A DNA stretch of 64,000 nucleotides from Paenibacillus albiflavus (GCF_004344915.1 NZ_SKFG01000006.1:124001-188000); one strand, 5' to 3'. Positions 51,163 to 59,641 are shown, counted from the stretch's first letter. A program made the numbers and translations. Notes: generated from the sequence alone by a model not told the origin.

Positions 51163-52221
51163 ATGAATAAGGAATCCATTTATGGATTAACATTGGAACA
51201 ATTAGTGACATGGCTAGCAGAGCATGGACATAAGAAATCTCGCGCATCCCAAGTATGGGACTATCTATATCGGAAGCGGGTCGTTGATTTTGCACAGATG
51301 GTGGACGTGAATGCAGACTGCATCGCCGTATTATCCGAGCATTTTGTGATCGAGACGTTGACCGAGCATATCAAGCAGCAATCTGCTGATGGAACTGTTA
51401 AATTTCTATTCAAGCTTAGTGACGGCAACTTGATCGAAACCGTATTAATGCGGCAAAAATATGGTTTATCGGTATGCGTCACCACACAGGTGGGCTGTAA
51501 CATTGGCTGCAGCTTCTGTGCGAGCGGACTGCTAAAGAAGAGTCGCGATCTATCAAGTGGAGAGATTGTAGAACAGCTCATGAAAGTTCAGCTTCATCTG
51601 GATGCAGCGAAAGAGAATGAACGTGTTACACATGTCGTGGTCATGGGCATTGGCGAGCCGTTTGATAATTTTACGAATATGGCTAACTTCTTGCGGATTA
51701 TTAAAGATCACAAGGGTCTGGCAATTGGCCCAAGAAGTATTACGGTATCTACAAGCGGCATTCCAGATAAAATGATAGAATTCGCAGATAGCGATCTGCA
51801 AGTGAATCTTGCGCTTTCGCTGCATGCACCGAATAACGAACTGCGTACGCAAATTATGAAAATTAACCGCGCATATCCGATCGAGAAGCTTATGCAGGCG
51901 GTTGACTACTATATCACGACAACGAACCGCAGAATTACGATCAGCTATATTTTGCTGAAGGATGTGAACGATAAGCGTGAGCATGCTGCAGAGCTTGCTG
52001 AACTTCTTCAGGAAAGAAAGCAGCTCGTGAACGTAAACCTGATTCCGTACAATCCGGTGGACGAGCTGGATCAGTATCAACGAAGCGACCATGAAACCGT
52101 TCGTGCATTCTATGATGTGCTCAAGAAGCAAGGAATCAGCGTTAGCGTGCGGTTAGAGCATGGAACCGATATCGATGCGGCATGTGGACAGCTGCGGAGC
52201 AAGCAAATTAAAGAAGGCTAG
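51163..52221 (+). CDS. rlmN: Radical SAM 23S rRNA methyltransferase, RlmN/Cfr family
   Basis: A 352-residue radical-SAM enzyme that methylates A2503 of 23S rRNA. The cluster motif is CNIGCSFC (CxxxCxxC, about 111-118). The catalytic cysteine near the C-terminus is in [28 protein letters not shown] and [10 protein letters not shown] are family blocks. The N-terminal [18 protein letters not shown] is RlmN-like, whereas the C-terminal stretch [35 protein letters not shown] is phrased like Cfr. It looks like a divergent second member; C2 versus C8 specificity cannot be decided here. Confidence 0.88.
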   Translation: MNKESIYGLTLEQLVTWLAEHGHKKSRASQVWDYLYRKRVVDFAQMVDVNADCIAVLSEHFVIETLTEHIKQQSADGTVKFLFKLSDGNLIETVLMRQKYGLSVCVTTQVGCNIGCSFCASGLLKKSRDLSSGEIVEQLMKVQLHLDAAKENERVTHVVVMGIGEPFDNFTNMANFLRIIKDHKGLAIGPRSITVSTSGIPDKMIEFADSDLQVNLALSLHAPNNELRTQIMKINRAYPIEKLMQAVDYYITTTNRRITISYILLKDVNDKREHAAELAELLQERKQLVNVNLIPYNPVDELDQYQRSDHETVRAFYDVLKKQGISVSVRLEHGTDIDAACGQLRSKQIKEG

Positions 52222-52249
52222 TTAATAGAATAACCGAGCTTATAACAAT

Positions 52250-52300
52250 AAAGCCCGAAAGGCAGACCTCCATAGTAGATGTCTCCCTTTCGGGCTTTTT
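52250..52300. terminator. Terminator between rlmN and ric
   Basis: A 13-bp stem AAAGCCCGAAAGG / CCTTTCGGGCTTT closes a 23-base loop and is followed by TTTTTCT on the plus strand. It probably also serves the convergent ric gene. Confidence 0.9.
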
Positions 52301-52306
52301 CTATCT

Positions 52307-53011
52307 TTAAGCAGGCATGATCGCCCGTACTTGATCGAACAGCACATGATTTTCAAGATGAATATGCTCGAATGTTTCTTTCTCAAGCAGAGACAACCGA
52401 TGATAAACAAGGCGATAAGTTCCGCAAGCATCGTCAGGCGGCATGAAGTCATGTGTAATGTCGCGCAGTTCTTTTAGAATATGTCCTGCTTTATCATGCT
52501 CCTCTTCTAAGTTCAGCAGATAAGGTAGAAGCTTCACACTCGTCTCCTGTACAGGATTAGTCACATACTGCAAGACTAATGGGAACACAACTTCCTCCTC
52601 TTCAGCGGTATGCTCCAGGAGTTCTTGGCGTAATGCTTCGAACAACTCCTGTACACGTAACAGATGGGGAGAATGTCCACCGTGTACACGAGCAAGCTTC
52701 GTCACATACGGCGGCAACTGAGCCAGCTCTTCTCGTAAATGAGCATGATACTTACTTTGAATATATTCGATTAACTCCGCCTCATCATGAGATTGAAGGT
52801 TATTTGCTGCATATGCAACTTGAGCTTGCTCAATCTCAAGTACATTCGTGAGCACCTGCATGGGATCTAGATTTCGGCCGAGAGCAGCTTCTTGTAAACT
52901 GATTTTACCGCCGCAGCAATAATCGATACGCAGCTTGCGAAACAGATCCGCCGTTTGTGGAACAGCTGTTACTATATCTGCAACCTGTGTTTGAAGTGTA
53001 GTTTCGTTCAT
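52307..53011 (-). CDS. ric: Iron-sulfur cluster repair di-iron protein (Ric/ScdA/YtfE)
   Basis: A 234-residue cytoplasmic protein that repairs iron-sulfur clusters after nitrosative or oxidative damage. The N-terminal ScdA_N domain has ADLFRKLRIDYCCGG (paired Cys). The C-terminal hemerythrin-like four-helix bundle supplies the di-iron ligands: KYHAHLREEL, GGHSPHL, HTAEEEEVVFP, EEEHDKAGHIL and FEHIHLENHVLF. ATG 53,011 has AAGGAGG eight bases upstream; the longer frame (from 53,050) is rejected. Divergent from hmp with an FNR box in front. Confidence 0.95.
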   Translation of the reverse strand: MNETTLQTQVADIVTAVPQTADLFRKLRIDYCCGGKISLQEAALGRNLDPMQVLTNVLEIEQAQVAYAANNLQSHDEAELIEYIQSKYHAHLREELAQLPPYVTKLARVHGGHSPHLLRVQELFEALRQELLEHTAEEEEVVFPLVLQYVTNPVQETSVKLLPYLLNLEEEHDKAGHILKELRDITHDFMPPDDACGTYRLVYHRLSLLEKETFEHIHLENHVLFDQVRAIMPA

Positions 53012-53048
53012 CGTAAGTCCTCCTTCAAGATATTCAATCCATGGATTC

Positions 53049-53091
53049 ATCGTATCGCTTATTTCGATCTTAGCTTGTGATTGGACTCACT
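53049..53091 (-). promoter_or_regulatory. ric promoter with FNR box
   Basis: TGTGA-TTGGAC-TCACT at 53,076-53,091. On the minus strand a weak -10 TACGAT (53,054-53,049) would start transcription near 53,042, about 41 bases from the box centre, the class II activation distance. Confidence 0.75.
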
Positions 53092-53149
53092 ACATGACGA
53101 GCAATCGATTATATGCCTAATTTTGCCTTCACAATTACTTGCGATTTAC

Positions 53150-53192
53150 AGTGATTTTAATCACACAGGGCTGATTGATGAAGGCGTAGATT
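53150..53192 (+). promoter_or_regulatory. hmp promoter with FNR box
   Basis: AGTGA-TTTTAA-TCACA at 53,150-53,165, which reads TGTGA-N6-TCACT on the other strand. TAGATT at 53,187-53,192 is the -10, putting the start near 53,199, again about 41 bases from the box centre and 35 bases before the hmp ATG. Confidence 0.75.
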
Positions 53193-53233
53193 AAATGTGT
53201 GACATTTATTTCAGACCAGAAGGAGATATAAAT

Positions 53234-54454
53234 ATGCTAAATGAAAATACAATTGCTATCATCAAATCGACCGTACCTGTACTAGAAAAGTATGGGACTG
53301 ATATAACAAAGCGCTTCTATCAACTGTTGTTCACGAACCATCCTGAGTTATTGAACGTCTTCAACCAAACGAATCAGCAAAAAGGCAGACAACAGACTGC
53401 GCTTGCCAATGCGGTCTATGCGGCTGCCGTTCATATCGATAATTTAGCTGCGATCCTGCCAGTCGTTAAACAAATTGGTCATAAGCATCGCAGTCTTGGA
53501 ATTCAGCCAGAAGCTTATCCAATTGTAGGTGAGAACCTGCTTGCTGCAATTAAGGATGTATTAGGTGATGCGGCAACCGATGAGATTCTACAAGCATGGG
53601 GAGAAGCATATGGCGTTATCGCCGATGCGTTTATTGGGGTAGAAGCTGAGATGTACAAGGAAACTGAGGATCAGGCAGGAGGCTGGAGCGGCTTCCGCGC
53701 ATTTCGGATTGACCGCAAAGTACAAGAAAGCGACGTGATTACTTCGTTCTATCTTGTTCCGCAAGATGGCAAGGCGATTGCAAGCTTCCTGCCGGGTCAA
53801 TATGTGACGGTCCAAATGAAGATTCCGGGTGAAGAATATACGCATATGCGTCAATACAGTCTTTCGGATTCTCCAGATAAGCCTTATTATCGGATTTCTG
53901 TCAAAAGAGAAGATTCTCGCGCTAAAGAGCCGGCAGGCAAGGTATCTGTATACCTGCATGAATCGCTGAATGAAGGAGACGAGCTGCTGCTGTCTGCTCC
54001 TGCTGGGGATTTTATATTGGATCAAGCAGGCACTCGTCCAGTTGTGTTTATTGGTGGAGGGGTTGGATTTACACCTCTAATGAGCATGATGCAGACTGTG
54101 TTAGCGAATCAGCCTGAAAGGAAGATAACGTTTATTCAAGCAGCACAGAATGAACAAGTTCATGCGATGAAGGCGCATGTACAGGAGCTTGCTGAGAAGA
54201 ATGATCAACTGTCCGTACACATTTGCTATGAGAAGCCTCTAAGCCAAGATCGTACGGTTAATCATTATGATCATGAGGGCTTTATTGACGCTAAATATCT
54301 GAAGTCGGTTCTTCCGTCAGAAGAAGCGGATATTTATTTATGCGGCCCTGTCCCATTCATGAAGGCTGTATATGCGGCATTACAAGCTAATCAAGTGCCT
54401 ACTCAGAGAATTCATTATGAGTTCTTCGGCCCTGCTGGAAGCATTGGGGCTTAA
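53234..54454 (+). CDS. hmp: Flavohemoprotein Hmp (nitric oxide dioxygenase)
   Basis: A 406-residue protein that oxidises NO to nitrate with O2 and NAD(P)H, or reduces NO anaerobically. Globin domain (1-140) with FNQTNQQKGRQQTAL and the proximal-His stretch QIGHKHRSLGI. FAD domain (about 150-260) with RQYSLSD and a GKVSVYLHE loop. NAD domain (about 260-400) with VFIGGGVGFTPLMSM and IYLCGPVPFMKAV. The outer frame from 53,195 is dropped in favour of ATG 53,234 (AAGGAG nine bases before). Confidence 0.96.
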   Translation: MLNENTIAIIKSTVPVLEKYGTDITKRFYQLLFTNHPELLNVFNQTNQQKGRQQTALANAVYAAAVHIDNLAAILPVVKQIGHKHRSLGIQPEAYPIVGENLLAAIKDVLGDAATDEILQAWGEAYGVIADAFIGVEAEMYKETEDQAGGWSGFRAFRIDRKVQESDVITSFYLVPQDGKAIASFLPGQYVTVQMKIPGEEYTHMRQYSLSDSPDKPYYRISVKREDSRAKEPAGKVSVYLHESLNEGDELLLSAPAGDFILDQAGTRPVVFIGGGVGFTPLMSMMQTVLANQPERKITFIQAAQNEQVHAMKAHVQELAEKNDQLSVHICYEKPLSQDRTVNHYDHEGFIDAKYLKSVLPSEEADIYLCGPVPFMKAVYAALQANQVPTQRIHYEFFGPAGSIGA

Positions 54455-54966
54455 TGATCAGTTGTTGCATGCGCTTGGGCACGAAGTAATCGGTTAACCG
54501 TTTCGCGACGGAGTCCGATGAGTTGACCGATTTCGTCCTGCGTCAGGATATCAATGAGCGTATTCGGAGCAATGAATTGATGTGCCCACGCCTGCAGCTT
54601 CTCCAACTTCTGCATTGGGGTTACTTGGGAGAGCTGGTCAATGCGCTGCTGCAGCATCATGAGCTTGTCTTGTAACAGCAGAGCAATTTCGCGATAATGC
54701 ATAGGATTCTCCTGAAGCTTGGTGTACCAATCATGCGCTTGAATGACTTCAACCTCTGTTGGCATCAGTGCTATAGCGGTTCCGTGATTGATGTTCGGGC
54801 TAACTAAGGAATGATGGGGAATGACCTCGCCAGGCGTAATAATATTCATCAAAATTTGACTGCCATCCTCATGGATACGGACGATCTTAAGCATGCCGCT
54901 GTTTATGCGATATAGGGGGCCATGATCACCTTGTCGGAATAAGATTTCACCTTTATGCAATATCAT
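54451..54966 (-). CDS. Short Crp/Fnr-family regulator (171 aa)
   Basis: Residues 1-85 form a compact cyclic-nucleotide-like sensor (ILHKGEILFRQGDHGPLYRINSGMLKIVR), then a dimerisation helix with many glutamines, and a C-terminal HTH ILTQDEIGQLIGLRRETVNRLLRAQ. At 171 residues it is 50-60 shorter than Crp or Fnr. It has no cysteine cluster, so it is not an iron-sulfur Fnr; heme or other sensing is possible. The recognition helix RRETVNR resembles that of Fnr. Its stop overlaps the convergent hmp stop by four bases, so a link to NO response is plausible. Confidence 0.86.
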   Translation of the reverse strand: MILHKGEILFRQGDHGPLYRINSGMLKIVRIHEDGSQILMNIITPGEVIPHHSLVSPNINHGTAIALMPTEVEVIQAHDWYTKLQENPMHYREIALLLQDKLMMLQQRIDQLSQVTPMQKLEKLQAWAHQFIAPNTLIDILTQDEIGQLIGLRRETVNRLLRAQAHATTDH

Positions 54967-55095
54967 TTTTCACACCTCGTTTTCTTCTTGTTATAGCATA
55001 TCATGATTTTGCTCCCGAGATGTATTGTTGTACTTTTCTGGGGAAACTGTATTACAATGATAGGCATAGACCTAGAGGAAGCTGAGGATGAGAAT

Positions 55096-55386
55096 ATGTT
55101 GAATATAAAAGACTATACGGCTGAGTATGTGAAGGATCCATTTGGCATTCTGACCGGGGATCGCTATGAATTCCATATTGATCTGGATGTACCGGAAGAT
55201 GATGAGCTTTATTCGGATAATGGCGTATATGCTCGCGTTATTTATATGGTGAATGGTGAGGAACAACGCATCGTTAAATATGATTTGCATGAAAAGACCA
55301 CGAACGAATACCTGGATTTCGATATCGAGCCAGAAGAGGAAGAGGCATTAGCTGCTTTCTGCAAAGAGAACTTGCCAAAAGCATAA
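55096..55386 (+). CDS. Small acidic protein, DUF6509-like (96 aa)
   Basis: A 96-residue acidic cytoplasmic protein, MLNIKDYTAEYVKDPFGILTG and onward, with a beta-rich middle (ARVIYMVNGEEQRIVKYDL) and an acidic helix at the end. It resembles the uncharacterised DUF6509 family of Bacillales. ATG 55,096 is chosen for the GAGG eight bases upstream; the longer frame has no ribosome site. A terminator follows 12 bases after the stop. Confidence 0.75.
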   Translation: MLNIKDYTAEYVKDPFGILTGDRYEFHIDLDVPEDDELYSDNGVYARVIYMVNGEEQRIVKYDLHEKTTNEYLDFDIEPEEEEALAAFCKENLPKA

Positions 55387-55398
55387 ATAAAATATCAG

Positions 55399-55425
55399 AT
55401 AGCGCCTTAGGGCGCTATTTTTTAT
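55399..55425 (+). terminator. Terminator after the DUF6509-like gene
   Basis: Perfect 8-bp stem ATAGCGCC / GGCGCTAT, loop TTAG, then TTTTTTATT. Confidence 0.9.
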
Positions 55426-55455
55426 TATTTACATTTCATTAAATGACCTTTATAG

Positions 55456-55469
55456 TTAAGTTATCTTAA
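55456..55469 (+). promoter_or_regulatory. Candidate MarR operator
   Basis: TTAAG-TTAT-CTTAA, 25-38 bases upstream of the MarR start, followed by a further TTAAG half. Size and position suit a MarR dimer site, but the AT-rich context makes it tentative. Confidence 0.4.
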
Positions 55470-55493
55470 TAATTAAGGAAGGTGTTATTTGGG

Positions 55494-55922
55494 ATGAAGG
55501 ATCACTATATTAATCATTTGAACGTTTTACATAACGAGATAAATATCCAAATAGCCAAAAAATTTGAGGGCAAGTTGGATAATGAGCTAACAACTAAGCA
55601 AGTATTATTACTTGAATTAATAAAAGCAGGTGTTGCCTCAACAAAAGACTTAGCAGATAAGTTAAATGTTTCAACAAGCGCAGTAAGTCAGCTGCTAAAT
55701 AAATTAGAGGATAAAGGTTATATTGAAAGGTTTATTAATCCGAAGAACCGCCGTGAAATTGTCTTGAATCTCGCTGATAGAGCCAATCAATATTTTAACG
55801 ATTTAGCTTTTTTGAAGGATGAAATCAATAGAGAGCTTTATGGAAAGCTGTCTCTAGAAGAATTGAAACAGTTGACGAAAATACTAGAGAAATTACAAGT
55901 CATTGCGAATGAGAATAGCTAA
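55494..55922 (+). CDS. MarR-family regulator
   Basis: A 142-residue winged-helix protein: TTKQVLLLELIKAGVASTKDLADKLNVSTSAVSQLLNKLEDKGYIERFINPKNRREIVLNL. Flanking helices give the usual MarR dimer. ATG 55,494 is preferred over GTG 55,482, which overlaps the AAGGAAGG ribosome site. The hydrolase gene 53 bases downstream is its probable target. Confidence 0.88.
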   Translation: MKDHYINHLNVLHNEINIQIAKKFEGKLDNELTTKQVLLLELIKAGVASTKDLADKLNVSTSAVSQLLNKLEDKGYIERFINPKNRREIVLNLADRANQYFNDLAFLKDEINRELYGKLSLEELKQLTKILEKLQVIANENS

Positions 55923-55975
55923 GTAAATTTTACAAAAGTGATTCATTACAAAGAAGAAAGTGAGGGATGATTAAG

Positions 55976-56755
55976 ATGGCTCTGCATTATCAAGAATATG
56001 GCGATAAAAACGCTGATCTGATGGTATTTTTACATGGCGGTGGAGTGAGCGGTTGGATGTGGGATAAGCAAATTCAATACTTCACTAATTTTCATTGTGT
56101 TGTTCCAGATTTACCAGAGCAAGGTCAGAGTAATGATGAGGTAGATTTTTCAATTAAAAATAGCGCAGATCAGCTAATCGAATTAATCCAGGAAAAAGCA
56201 ACAGGCAAGAAAGTGATCGTTATTGGGTTTTCCTTAGGCGCACAAGTAACGATTCAACTAATGAGTATGAAACCGGATTTGATTGACTTTGCAATTATAA
56301 ATAGTGCTTTGGTGAGACCTATTACATCTATCAAGAAGTGGATAAGACCTTCTATTAGATTAACATCCCCATTAATGCAAAATAGGTTGTTTGCCAAACT
56401 ACAAGCAAAAACATTATATGTGAATGGGGAATACTTCGAAAAGTATTATAAAGAGAGCAGTCAAATGAAATCAGATACGCTTATTCGAATATTAGAGGAA
56501 AATATGTCATTTGAAATACCTAAGGATTTTCAAAAAGCGAATGGTAAGATATTGGTTACTGTGGGTGAACGAGAAAAAGCCGTTATGAAAAAATCTGCAA
56601 AGGATATTGTGGCAAGCAATTCAAATTGCTCAGGTGTCATCATACCGCAAATTGGGCACGGAATTTCGATGGCGAAGCCAGATTTTTTTAATCAAATGAT
56701 AGAAACGTGGATACATAAAGGGAGTTTACCGGAAGGTGAAAAAATAATAGGCTGA
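55976..56755 (+). CDS. Alpha/beta-hydrolase fold protein (259 aa)
   Basis: Cytoplasmic single-domain hydrolase: MVFLHGGGVSGWMWDKQ for the oxyanion loop, VPDLPEQGQSND, IGFSLGAQV for the nucleophile elbow, VGEREKAVMKK near the acid position and IGHGISMAKPDFF for the histidine. ATG 55,976 is preferred to 55,967 because GAGGG directly abuts the first. Lies downstream of a MarR gene. Substrate unknown. Confidence 0.85.
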   Translation: MALHYQEYGDKNADLMVFLHGGGVSGWMWDKQIQYFTNFHCVVPDLPEQGQSNDEVDFSIKNSADQLIELIQEKATGKKVIVIGFSLGAQVTIQLMSMKPDLIDFAIINSALVRPITSIKKWIRPSIRLTSPLMQNRLFAKLQAKTLYVNGEYFEKYYKESSQMKSDTLIRILEENMSFEIPKDFQKANGKILVTVGEREKAVMKKSAKDIVASNSNCSGVIIPQIGHGISMAKPDFFNQMIETWIHKGSLPEGEKIIG

Positions 56756-56760
56756 TGAAG

Positions 56761-56783
56761 AGTGTCGAAAATTCTGATATTAT
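56761..56783 (+). promoter_or_regulatory. Promoter motif of stalk-domain gene 1
   Basis: Contains GAAAATTCTGATATTAT, with extended -10 TGA-TATTAT. Nearly the same string precedes the paralogous gene at 57,897-57,919. Confidence 0.6.
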
Positions 56784-56828
56784 AAAATTTTACTGTTTGC
56801 AGCAAATCCAATTGTATGGAGGTCTATT

Positions 56829-57824
56829 ATGAAAAAGTGTATGGCTTTTGTAATGATTTTTATGATGATAACGCTAGTATCAAGCATGGCTACGCCTGCA
56901 TATGCAGCAGGAATAAAGGGCGAGGAAGTCCATTTGGATACGGAGAATGGCAGTTATAAACTGATTGTTCCTAATTTTATTGAGTACAGAATCGTTAAGA
57001 TGTATTTTGCCGGTAAGGAATATCCTTTAGATATCATTGTCGTTGAAATGCCGCAAAAGAATGCTGATGGTGCATACCCCATTTATGAAATTGTGACAAC
57101 CGATAAGAAAGCACATAATGCTGTCTCATTTCCAAGGATTTTTGGTGAGGATTTCATAGGGGTCTATCAAGAGAAATTCGCGAACGGGAGTCTCGTATAT
57201 GCCCCCAAGTTTACATTAGGCGATAAAGATTTAAAAGACGTAATTGAAGGTAACATTTTTACGCTATCCTTCACTATTTATGACGATGAATATAGATCCA
57301 ACGACTTATTCGAATCACCTACTCTATATTTTATGTTCGAAAATAAAGGTGCTCCAGACGCTGCAGCTCAAGAAAAACCGAAGGCTGATGCTGCAACTGA
57401 AGCTAAGAGGGCTGCTTCCAAGGTAATGGTTAACGGCAAAGAAATTGAATTTGAAGCTTATGAAATTGCAGGCAGCAATTACTTTAAGCTGCGTGATCTA
57501 GCTCAGGTAATGAACGGAACAAACAAGCAGTTCAAAGTCGATTGGGACGGTGCGAAGAATGCGATTCTTCTAACAGCAGGCGAAGCCTATACACCAGATG
57601 GCAAGGAGCTTGCAGTTTCCGATAACCCATCAGGGAAGATGGCTAAAGCTACTTCAGCTAAGGTCTATGTTAATGGACAAGAGGTTCAATTGAAGGCTTA
57701 TGAAATTAACAATAACAATTATTTCAAATTAAGAGATATTGCGAAGGCGATTAATTTTGCCGTAAATTGGGATGCAAAAGCAAGCACGGTTGGAATAGAT
57801 TCCTCCGCTGATTATACGGAATAA
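56829..57824 (+). CDS. Secreted stalk-domain protein, copy 1 (331 aa)
   Basis: A Sec signal peptide (about 1-26, ending PAYAAG) precedes an unassigned beta-rich region (about 30-175), an alanine/lysine/glutamate linker (about 178-195), and two tandem copper-amine-oxidase-N-like stalk repeats: VMVNGKEIEFEAYEIAGSNYFKLRDLAQVMNGTNKQF and VYVNGQEVQLKAYEINNNNYFKLRDIAKAINF. Such repeats act as wall-associated spacers in Paenibacillus-type bacteria. Paralogue of the next gene, each with its own promoter. Confidence 0.85.
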   Translation: MKKCMAFVMIFMMITLVSSMATPAYAAGIKGEEVHLDTENGSYKLIVPNFIEYRIVKMYFAGKEYPLDIIVVEMPQKNADGAYPIYEIVTTDKKAHNAVSFPRIFGEDFIGVYQEKFANGSLVYAPKFTLGDKDLKDVIEGNIFTLSFTIYDDEYRSNDLFESPTLYFMFENKGAPDAAAQEKPKADAATEAKRAASKVMVNGKEIEFEAYEIAGSNYFKLRDLAQVMNGTNKQFKVDWDGAKNAILLTAGEAYTPDGKELAVSDNPSGKMAKATSAKVYVNGQEVQLKAYEINNNNYFKLRDIAKAINFAVNWDAKASTVGIDSSADYTE

Positions 57825-57862
57825 TCAATAAAAAGTTTGACAATTTATTGGATAATGGATGA

Positions 57863-57889
57863 AATAGCGCCAAATGGCGTTATTTTTTT
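57863..57889 (+). terminator. Terminator between the two stalk-domain genes
   Basis: AATAGCGCCA / TGGCGTTATT, a 10-bp RNA stem with one G-U pair, loop AA, then TTTTT. So the second paralogue is transcribed from its own promoter. Confidence 0.85.
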
Positions 57890-57896
57890 GTATAAA

Positions 57897-57919
57897 AATG
57901 TAGAAAATTCTGGTATTAT
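57897..57919 (+). promoter_or_regulatory. Promoter motif of stalk-domain gene 2
   Basis: Contains GAAAATTCTGGTATTAT, with extended -10 TGG-TATTAT. It differs at one position from the 17-base string in front of copy 1. Confidence 0.6.
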
Positions 57920-57974
57920 GGAGATTGGTGTTTATACAAGCAACATTAATATTCGATGAGGAGGCACTCTATCT

Positions 57975-58970
57975 ATGAAAAAGTTTAAAGCAATCGTAAT
58001 GACCCTATTGATGACAATGTTAGTATCAAGTATTGCGGCACCTGCATTTGCTGCAGGACTTAAAGGTGAGGAATTCAATCTTGTGAACGATGATTCTGGC
58101 TACAAAATCGTTATTCCTAATTTTATTGAAACAACGTCAGTAACTGGTAAAAACATTGATGATGAAGAGTTTGAACTATCTAATGTTGTCGTCATGGAAA
58201 CGCCGAAGAAGAATGCGGATGGTACATACTCCATTTTTGAAATTATTACAACAGATAAGCAAGCAGTACTTGTTGATTCCAACCCTGGCGTTTATGGTGA
58301 AGGTTTATTAGGTATTTATGAAGGGAAATTCGTAAATAATCGACTTGTTTATTCTCCAACCTTTATGATTGGGGATAAAGAATTAAAGGATATTGCGGAA
58401 GGCTATGTATTTACGTTTGATTTCACAGTTTATGACAAGGATGACAATGTATTATTTGATGTGATTGATCTTAACTTCATGTTTGAGAATAAAGCGGATG
58501 CTGGAAGCAAAGAGACACCTGCAAAGCCAGAAGTTAAGAAAGTTTCAGCTAAACCTACAGCTTCCAAAGTGATGGTGAATGGCAAAGAGGTGGCGTTCGA
58601 GGCTTACGAAATTGATGGCAGCAACTACTTCAAGCTGCGTGACCTTGCGACGGTTGTTAACGGAACTGACAAGCAGTTCAGTGTGGAATGGGATGGCGTT
58701 AAGAGCGCAATTAGCTTGACTGGCGGAGAAGCTTATAAAGCAGATGGCAGCGAGCTTGCAGTATCCGCTAACCCTACGGTTAAGGATGCAACACCTGCAA
58801 CAGCTAAGCTTTATGTGAATGGTCAAGAAGTGCAATTCACAGCATATGAGATCAACAATAGCAACTACTTCAAATTAAGAGATATTGCGAAGGCGATTAA
58901 TTTTGCCGTAACTTGGGATGCGAAGGCAAGCACAGTCGGAATTGATACTTCCGCTGGCTATACGGAATAA
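57975..58970 (+). CDS. Secreted stalk-domain protein, copy 2 (331 aa)
   Basis: Same length and architecture as copy 1: signal peptide ending PAFAAG (about 26), beta-rich region containing SGYKIVIPNFIE and VVMETPKKNADGTYSIFEIITTDK, linker (KETPAKPEVKKVSAKPTAS), then two stalk repeats, the last ending AINFAVTWDAKASTVGI. The stalk half is almost unchanged from copy 1, the N-terminal half clearly diverged, pointing to different ligands on the same scaffold. AGGAGG precedes ATG 57,975. Confidence 0.85.
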   Translation: MKKFKAIVMTLLMTMLVSSIAAPAFAAGLKGEEFNLVNDDSGYKIVIPNFIETTSVTGKNIDDEEFELSNVVVMETPKKNADGTYSIFEIITTDKQAVLVDSNPGVYGEGLLGIYEGKFVNNRLVYSPTFMIGDKELKDIAEGYVFTFDFTVYDKDDNVLFDVIDLNFMFENKADAGSKETPAKPEVKKVSAKPTASKVMVNGKEVAFEAYEIDGSNYFKLRDLATVVNGTDKQFSVEWDGVKSAISLTGGEAYKADGSELAVSANPTVKDATPATAKLYVNGQEVQFTAYEINNSNYFKLRDIAKAINFAVTWDAKASTVGIDTSAGYTE

Positions 58971-58982
58971 AATAGCATGAAG

Positions 58983-59020
58983 AATGGCTGAGTGGAGATG
59001 ATCTCTACTCAGCCATTTCT
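58983..59020. terminator. Long hairpin terminator between convergent genes
   Basis: AATGGCTGAGTGGAGA / TCTCTACTCAGCCATT, 16 RNA pairs with one G-U, loop of three, then TTCTATATT. It lies between the stalk gene and the convergent lipoprotein gene. Confidence 0.85.
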
Positions 59021-59039
59021 ATATTGTAGTTTCATGAGG

Positions 59040-59531
59040 CTATTTGGTTTTAAATTCAACTTTATATTTCTTAGCCATATCTTTTAATTGTGTTTGAAAT
59101 TCGCGTCCTAATTTATTGGCTTGTTGCAATTTAGTATTTGCCTCATTAGCAAGACCTAAATCTTGTTTCTCTAGTGCATCTGCAAAACCAATGAAGGTAG
59201 ATTGCGTGACTACAGATAATGCAATGTATTGTTCATGAAGTTCACGTACTTCGGGAGTTTCGGGCTGAATTGTTTGAAGCTTGTCGCTATAATCACGGTA
59301 TGCTGGAATAATAGTATCCATCAGCATGTTGTACAGTGTTTCGTCATCCGTATAGTTTGCTCCCGTTACACTCTCAAATTGATCCATGATTTTAGTTTCT
59401 TCAGGCGCCATTGGAACAATATAATCATTAATATAAGACAGCAGATCCTTCTGTACGGGGTTACTGCCACAGCCTGTTAGCAGCATCAAGAATGTTAGCA
59501 TAGAGATTAGACATAATGTGAGCTTTTTCAA
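59040..59531 (-). CDS. Small lipoprotein, unrecognised (163 aa)
   Basis: Signal peptide KKLTLCLISMLTFLMLLTGC with lipobox LTGC, then an all-helical domain of about 140 residues rich in Gln, Glu and Leu (IMDQFESVTGANYTDDETLYNML, then KLQQANKLGREFQTQLKDMAKKY). The frame opens with ATG 59,543, directly touching AAAGG; TTG 59,531, 11 bases from it, gives a classic short lipoprotein leader and is preferred. No family recognised; similar helical lipoproteins are often of unknown function. Confidence 0.72.
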   Translation of the reverse strand: MKKLTLCLISMLTFLMLLTGCGSNPVQKDLLSYINDYIVPMAPEETKIMDQFESVTGANYTDDETLYNMLMDTIIPAYRDYSDKLQTIQPETPEVRELHEQYIALSVVTQSTFIGFADALEKQDLGLANEANTKLQQANKLGREFQTQLKDMAKKYKVEFKTK

Positions 59532-59641
59532 AGTTAGGATCATCCTTTCGTGGTTTATATTTATTATATTACAATATTTTTTGAAATTTTGGTCTATTTT
59601 TACGGAAAATAGTTTAACAAAGTGTGAAAGGAGTTTTATCT

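Noticed and set aside
53195-53233. Upstream extension of Hmp
   Set aside because: The earlier ATG overlaps the predicted transcription start, and AAGGAG is correctly spaced only for ATG 53,234.
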